A stretch of DNA of 55,337 nt. Origin: Desulfobulbus sp. GTDB lineage: Bacteria; Desulfobacterota; Desulfobulbia; Desulfobulbales; Desulfobulbaceae. The stretch spans positions 1 through 55,337 of the forward strand of contig NZ_JAVBXR010000032.1 in NCBI RefSeq assembly GCF_030824455.1, read 5' to 3'. This document shows, piece by piece, positions 51,730 to 55,337 of this stretch. The notes under the pieces are model-generated. The model saw only the letters and a list, made by a program, of their open reading frames with translations. It did not search any database and had not been told where the DNA came from. Every line of letters begins with the position of its first letter. Within the stretch, counting starts at the first letter, position 1. The position numbers were made by a program, and so were the translations under genes.

Positions 51730-52382
51730 AGGGGCTTGCTGGTAGAGAACAAGGCAATGTAGCCAAAATAGTGGGCCACGCTTTGCGGCGGCAGAAACCC
51801 GGCCTCAACCATCAATTCCGGCAGCACGCCGCGGATGTTTTCCCCGATCTGCGGCTGCATCAGGAGCCAGCGCGAGGCGTGGGAAACCAGCGCGCCCAGC
51901 AGGGTGGTCGGTTTGTGCATGTCGGCAATCACCAGCCTGCCGCCGGGTTTGAGCACCCGGAAGGCTTCCCGCAGGCTCTGCTGCTTCAGATCCAGAGGCA
52001 CGTGATGGTAGAAGAGGCTGGAGATCACGGCGTCAAAGGAGGCGTCGGCAAAATCGAGGCGTTCTGCGGCCATGGCCTCGAACCGGCAATGGGGAGCGCC
52101 CCGTTTTTCCCGTGCGGCTTCAATCATCTTGCCGGCCGCGTCGATGCCGGTGACGCAGCCGCCCAGGGCCGGGTCCAGCAGGCGGCTGATTTTCTCGCAC
52201 AGCAGACCGGTGCCGCAGCCCAGGTCGAGGATGGCGTCGGCCGGTTGGGGGGTCAGGGTTTGAATGAGGGTTTGATCGTACTCGGCCTGTTTGTTCAACA
52301 GGCAAAGCGGCTCGAGGAGATCATAGACCGGAGCGGCGTAATCCAGGGTGCGGCCACGGGTGGGGATGGATTGAATGGTCAT
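51726..52382 (-). CDS. Class I SAM-dependent methyltransferase (UbiE/MenG-like)
   Basis: A 218-residue Rossmann methyltransferase with motif I 'ILDLGCGTGLLCEKIS', 'GIDAAGKMIEAAREK', 'RLDFADASFDAVISSLFYHH' and 'LKPGGRLVIADMHKP'. Layout and length resemble UbiE/COQ5 or Methyltransf_11/25 enzymes that act on quinones or lipids. First gene of a five-gene - strand operon; ATG 52382, stop overlapping the isoprenoid synthase start. The pairing suggests methylation of an isoprenoid or quinone-like molecule (inference). Confidence 0.88.
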   Translation of the reverse strand: MTIQSIPTRGRTLDYAAPVYDLLEPLCLLNKQAEYDQTLIQTLTPQPADAILDLGCGTGLLCEKISRLLDPALGGCVTGIDAAGKMIEAAREKRGAPHCRFEAMAAERLDFADASFDAVISSLFYHHVPLDLKQQSLREAFRVLKPGGRLVIADMHKPTTLLGALVSHASRWLLMQPQIGENIRGVLPELMVEAGFLPPQSVAHYFGYIALFSTSKPL

Positions 52383-52776
52383 AGGGAACGTCCCTGCGTG
52401 CGTTGAAGTTGATGGTGAAAGCGGGTTGATGGTGCAAGCGGACCAAGCCCGACTGGCTGCGGTAATACGTCCACAGTGTAGCAGATCAAGATGAAGAATT
52501 CATGAAGACGGCTATGATGTTCGGCCAATTGGTTCGGCCAGTCAGGCTGCAGGGAGCGGAGCGCGTTTAGCCGCCTCGAGCTACCTCGAGCCGCTTCAAT
52601 CGATTCAAAACCTGAAGCCCTCCTCGCCGGTCGGCTGTTTTTTGCCGCGGCCTGGATTTTTCCAGCGATTTTCTTGCGGTTTTAGGGCATAAGCGATGTC
52701 AATGCGATGTCAAGCGTCTTGCTCGTTCCCGCCGTCCTTGATCCCAACCTTTCCCGCTTGGAGCCGGAAACCGCCG
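52383..52776. other. Divergent intergenic region between the methyltransferase operon and the TauE/SafE gene
   Basis: This 394-base stretch should hold both divergent promoters, but I find no convincing -35/-10 pair. Small features are the palindrome CCAATTGG flanked by two CGGCC (about 52523-52540) and a short direct repeat CTCGAGC near 52575-52592. No riboswitch or open gene is seen. Confidence 0.5.
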
Positions 52777-53493
52777 ATGACCACTTTTTTTCTTGCCGGC
52801 CTGATTTTTCTGGTTGCCGGCGTTGTCCAGGGCTTGACCGGTTTTGGCGCCGGCCTGCTGGCGATTCCGCTGCTCTGCCTGATTATGGACGTCAAGCTGG
52901 CGGTGAGCGTGTGCATTGTCAGCACCCTGGCCATCTCCACCACCATGGCCTATGACCTGCGCCATTATCTCGATTATCGTAAAATCCTGCCGTTGCTGCT
53001 CGGCTCGCTGCCGGGGAGCGTTGTCGGCACGCTGCTGCTCAAGGGGGTTGATCCGCTGCTGATCAAAACCCTGCTGGGCCTGCTCCTGATCGGCGTCAGC
53101 GGTTTTAATCTGGCGTTCAAGCCCAGACCGGTCAATCCCAAGGTTGGCTGGGGCTACGCGGCCGGATTTCTTTCCGGGGCCATCAACGCGACCGTGGCCG
53201 CCGGAGGGCCGCCGGCCATCATCTACACCACCCTGCACGACTGGAAAAAAGAGGAGATCAAGGCCACGCTCACCGGATTTTTCATGCTCAACGGCTATTT
53301 CACCGCCAGCGTGCACGCCGGCAACGGCATGATCGGCAAAGACGCGCTGGGCTATTTTGCGGTCACCCTGCCGTTTGTGTTGGCGGGCACGGCGCTTGGG
53401 TCGCGGATTACCGGGCGGATCAACCGCCGCCTCTATCTGCAGATTGTCTATGGGTTGTTGGCGGCCTTGGGCGTGCTGATGCTTGTCGGCTAA
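52777..53493 (+). CDS. TauE/SafE family permease (sulfite/organosulfonate exporter-like)
   Basis: A 238-residue membrane protein with about seven or eight helices and two TauE-type repeats: 'FLVAGVVQGLTGFGAGLLAI' near the N-terminus and 'YAAGFLSGAINATVAAGGPP' in the middle. Family members export sulfite or sulfoacetate-type anions, or are otherwise uncharacterised permeases. ATG 52777 is preferred because the hydrophobic N-terminus starts there; the frame runs up to 52696 with a polar, Pro/Ser-rich stretch that fits no signal. Substrate cannot be told. Confidence 0.88.
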   Translation: MTTFFLAGLIFLVAGVVQGLTGFGAGLLAIPLLCLIMDVKLAVSVCIVSTLAISTTMAYDLRHYLDYRKILPLLLGSLPGSVVGTLLLKGVDPLLIKTLLGLLLIGVSGFNLAFKPRPVNPKVGWGYAAGFLSGAINATVAAGGPPAIIYTTLHDWKKEEIKATLTGFFMLNGYFTASVHAGNGMIGKDALGYFAVTLPFVLAGTALGSRITGRINRRLYLQIVYGLLAALGVLMLVG

Positions 53494-53618
53494 CCAAAAC
53501 CTGTTCCGCCATTTTACGCAACGCGCGGGAACGCCCAAGCCGCAACCGCGTCAACCTATGCCTTCCCGCGCCATTGCAGGCAACCCAGAGTAAACGATAC
53601 ACCCCCTTGGAGTCGACC

Positions 53619-54947
53619 ATGGCCCAACCCCGCCCTGTTTCCCTGCAGACCTTTGTCTATCGGACCTTAACGCTTCGTCTGGCCTTGATGGCCGTCGTGA
53701 TCGGTCTGCTGACCTGTGTGGCGGTGTATATCGTCGAGCGGCAGAACCTCAGGTCCATGGTGGTCGAAGAGACCCGCGCCGAGATTCAGCTGCTGATCGC
53801 GCGCACCCTGCAGATCATCAAGGATCAGGGTGGCGAACATCGGGCGGCCTTTCACCGCGCCCTGGAGGAACGGTTGTCGGTGCAGGTGAAGCCGCGCGAT
53901 GGCGAGTTTGTCTACGTCTGCTTTTACGAGACCGCCGCGCAGGAGAGCGAAGAACGCGTCGCCGACGCCTATGCGCTGATCGATCCGGTTGTGCAGTTTG
54001 CCCGCGCGCAACCCCGGGTGGCTCCAGAGAACGGAGAAACGGCCAAGGTCGTCATGCTGGGCGACCGGCTGCATGTGTTTGTGGTCACGCCGTTAACCGA
54101 TCCCTTAGAGCGAACCATAGGCTACGCCCAGGCCGTGTTCGCGCCCTCCGAAGCGGCCCGGCTGGCCTTTCAGGACAAACTGCGGCGGGGCGTGGTGCTG
54201 GCGCTTTTGATTGTGGTTGCCACCAGCGGCCTGCTCTACCCGGTTATTCTCCGCTTGGTGGGCAAATTGACCATCCTGTCGCGCAATCTGCTGGCGGCCA
54301 ATCTCGATACCCTTTCCCTGTTGGCCAGCGCCATTGCCAAGCGCGACAGCGACACCGACCTGCACAATTTTCGCGTCACCCTGTATGCGGCGCGGCTGGC
54401 TGAAGCGCTCCGTCTGCCGGACAGCGCGATGCAGACCCTGATTAAAGGCGCCTTTCTCCATGACGTCGGCAAGATAGGGATTCGCGACGATATTCTCCTC
54501 AAAGCCGGCGGGCTGGACGCAGAAGAATTTTCCCTGATGCAGGAACATGTGCAGCACGGACTGGACATCATCCAAGGGTCGGTGTGGCTCAATGACGCCG
54601 CCCTGGTGGTCGGGGCACATCATGAAAAATTTGACGGCAGCGGCTACCCCGAGGGGTTGGCCGGCAAGGCGATTCCGTTGCCGGCCCGGATCTTTGCCGT
54701 TGCCGACGTCTTTGACGCGCTCACCTCCAGGCGGCCTTACAAAACGCCGCTGTCCTACGAGGCCTCGATGGCGATTATTCAGGCGGGCAGCGGTTCCCAT
54801 TTTGATCCGGAGATTGTGGACGCCTTTGTCGCCCTGGCAGAGGGGTTGCACCGCGCCTATTCAGGGCAAGACGACCGACGGCTGCGCGAAGAACTGCAAG
54901 CAGTTGTTGCCCGCTATTTCAGCGAAGGCGAGATGCTGTTGGATTGA
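53619..54947 (+). CDS. HD-GYP domain sensor phosphodiesterase
   Basis: A 442-residue membrane sensor. Helix 1 (about 17-38) and helix 2 (about 191-213) enclose a periplasmic sensing domain of about 150 residues. The C-terminal HD-GYP domain has HD at 281-282 ('FLHDVGKIGIRDDIL'), 'EHVQHGLDII', 'HHEKFDGSGYPEG' (334-346) and 'VADVFDALTSRRPYK', so the catalytic metal ligands and the GYP motif are intact. It should hydrolyse cyclic di-GMP in response to an outside signal. ATG 53619 has GGAG eight bases upstream. Because c-di-GMP usually controls EPS production it might affect the locus at the left, but it is far away and the link is inference. Confidence 0.92.
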   Translation: MAQPRPVSLQTFVYRTLTLRLALMAVVIGLLTCVAVYIVERQNLRSMVVEETRAEIQLLIARTLQIIKDQGGEHRAAFHRALEERLSVQVKPRDGEFVYVCFYETAAQESEERVADAYALIDPVVQFARAQPRVAPENGETAKVVMLGDRLHVFVVTPLTDPLERTIGYAQAVFAPSEAARLAFQDKLRRGVVLALLIVVATSGLLYPVILRLVGKLTILSRNLLAANLDTLSLLASAIAKRDSDTDLHNFRVTLYAARLAEALRLPDSAMQTLIKGAFLHDVGKIGIRDDILLKAGGLDAEEFSLMQEHVQHGLDIIQGSVWLNDAALVVGAHHEKFDGSGYPEGLAGKAIPLPARIFAVADVFDALTSRRPYKTPLSYEASMAIIQAGSGSHFDPEIVDAFVALAEGLHRAYSGQDDRRLREELQAVVARYFSEGEMLLD

Positions 54948-55080
54948 AGGGCGGCGGCTGTGCCTGGGCGGCGGGGAAGCGGGCAGGGCGCGCCGTGTAG
55001 TTGCCGTTTGCCCGTTCATCTGCAGGAAATGCAGGGCGTTGGTTGTGCAGGCTTTGCTTTCGCTTGTTGGTTTGACTCGC

Positions 55081-55337
55081 TCAAGCGGCGTCGAGTAGGG
55101 TGATCGCGTCGGCTGCAAAGCGCACCCGCACCGTGGCCCCGATCTGCGGAGCGCACTGCTGGTAACTGGCCCGATCCATGAGGGCCGCCAGCAACACCCC
55201 GATATTGACCACCACCCGGATTTTGTCCCCCTCGGCCATGGCGAGAACAACCGTGCCGACGATGTCGAGGCCGCTCTTCGGCGGGGCGTCCGGGCGGCAG
55301 AGCGTGATTTTTTCGGGATTGATGTGGAGGCGGCCGC
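55081..55337 (-). CDS. TOBE-domain ABC transporter ATP-binding protein, C-terminal part (molybdate/tungstate type; cut by window edge)
   Basis: The 3' end of a - strand gene runs from the window edge to TGA at 55081-55083, about 85 codons. The residues include 'RLHINPEKITLCR', 'GLDIVGTVVLAMAEGDKI', 'VVVNIGVLLAALMDRASY' and 'IGATVRVRFAADAITLL'. This is the beta-barrel TOBE domain that follows the ATPase domain in ModC/WtpC-like importers and senses oxyanions. The ATPase domain itself is outside. No gene is seen in the 133 bases between it and the HD-GYP stop; the two genes are convergent. Confidence 0.72.
   Translation of the reverse strand, partial: GRLHINPEKITLCRPDAPPKSGLDIVGTVVLAMAEGDKIRVVVNIGVLLAALMDRASYQQCAPQIGATVRVRFAADAITLLDAA

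Overview
The window looks like a chromosomal segment of a Desulfobacterota bacterium (former Deltaproteobacteria; Desulfobulbales-like is my best guess, not proven). The reasons are the combination of a fused exosortase/EpsI exopolysaccharide locus, a bidirectional HoxEFUYH hydrogenase, a stand-alone AmmeMemoRadiSam protein B, an adjacent parE-parC pair, small multiheme lipoproteins and moderately high GC with an AT-rich patch at the left end. No replication, phage or plasmid genes are seen.

Bases 1-28808 are one large exopolysaccharide locus read on the + strand. The left part (1-12886) is the variable, structure-determining section: a cut beta-helix protein, three hexapeptide-repeat acyltransferases, a Wzx-type flippase, four GT4-like glycosyltransferases, a Wzy/ligase-like membrane protein and a heparinase II/III-family protein. 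Next come a WecB/TagA/CpsF glycosyltransferase, a WecC-type UDP-sugar dehydrogenase, the exosortase-EpsI fusion (XrtD type) and a WecA-like initiating phosphoglycosyltransferase with an extra membrane domain. The right part holds the export and control machinery: a PrsT-like TPR lipoprotein, a Wza-like export lipoprotein, an outer-membrane beta-barrel protein, a Wzz-like co-polymerase, a tyrosine kinase ATPase and a protein that joins an ExeA/PEP-CTERM-type AAA ATPase to a CpsB/YwqE-type PHP phosphatase. Palindromic repeat elements fill the intergenic gaps, including a tandem array at 21123-21860.

Bases 29111-32917 (- strand) carry tRNA-Gln(CTG) with its own promoter and terminator, amrB, cysS and an AmpG-like permease. 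Bases 33239-37194 (+) hold parE-parC. Bases 37281-42091 (+) hold a tightly overlapping hoxEFUYH operon for an NAD-linked group 3d-type [NiFe] hydrogenase; no maturation protease or hyp genes are in view.

Bases 42127-48525 (- strand) hold two cobalamin-riboswitch-controlled units: TonB plus a BtuB-like receptor, and a second TonB-dependent receptor. Each has a -35/-10 promoter, a B12 aptamer and a near-identical Rho-independent terminator. Upstream, 48603-52382 (-) is a five-gene operon that I cannot assign to a described system: a methyltransferase, a class 1 isoprenoid synthase, an FtsX-type ABC permease, a LolD-type ATPase and a diheme cytochrome c lipoprotein. The right end has a TauE/SafE permease, an HD-GYP sensor and the 3' end of a TOBE-domain (molybdate/tungstate-type) ABC ATPase.
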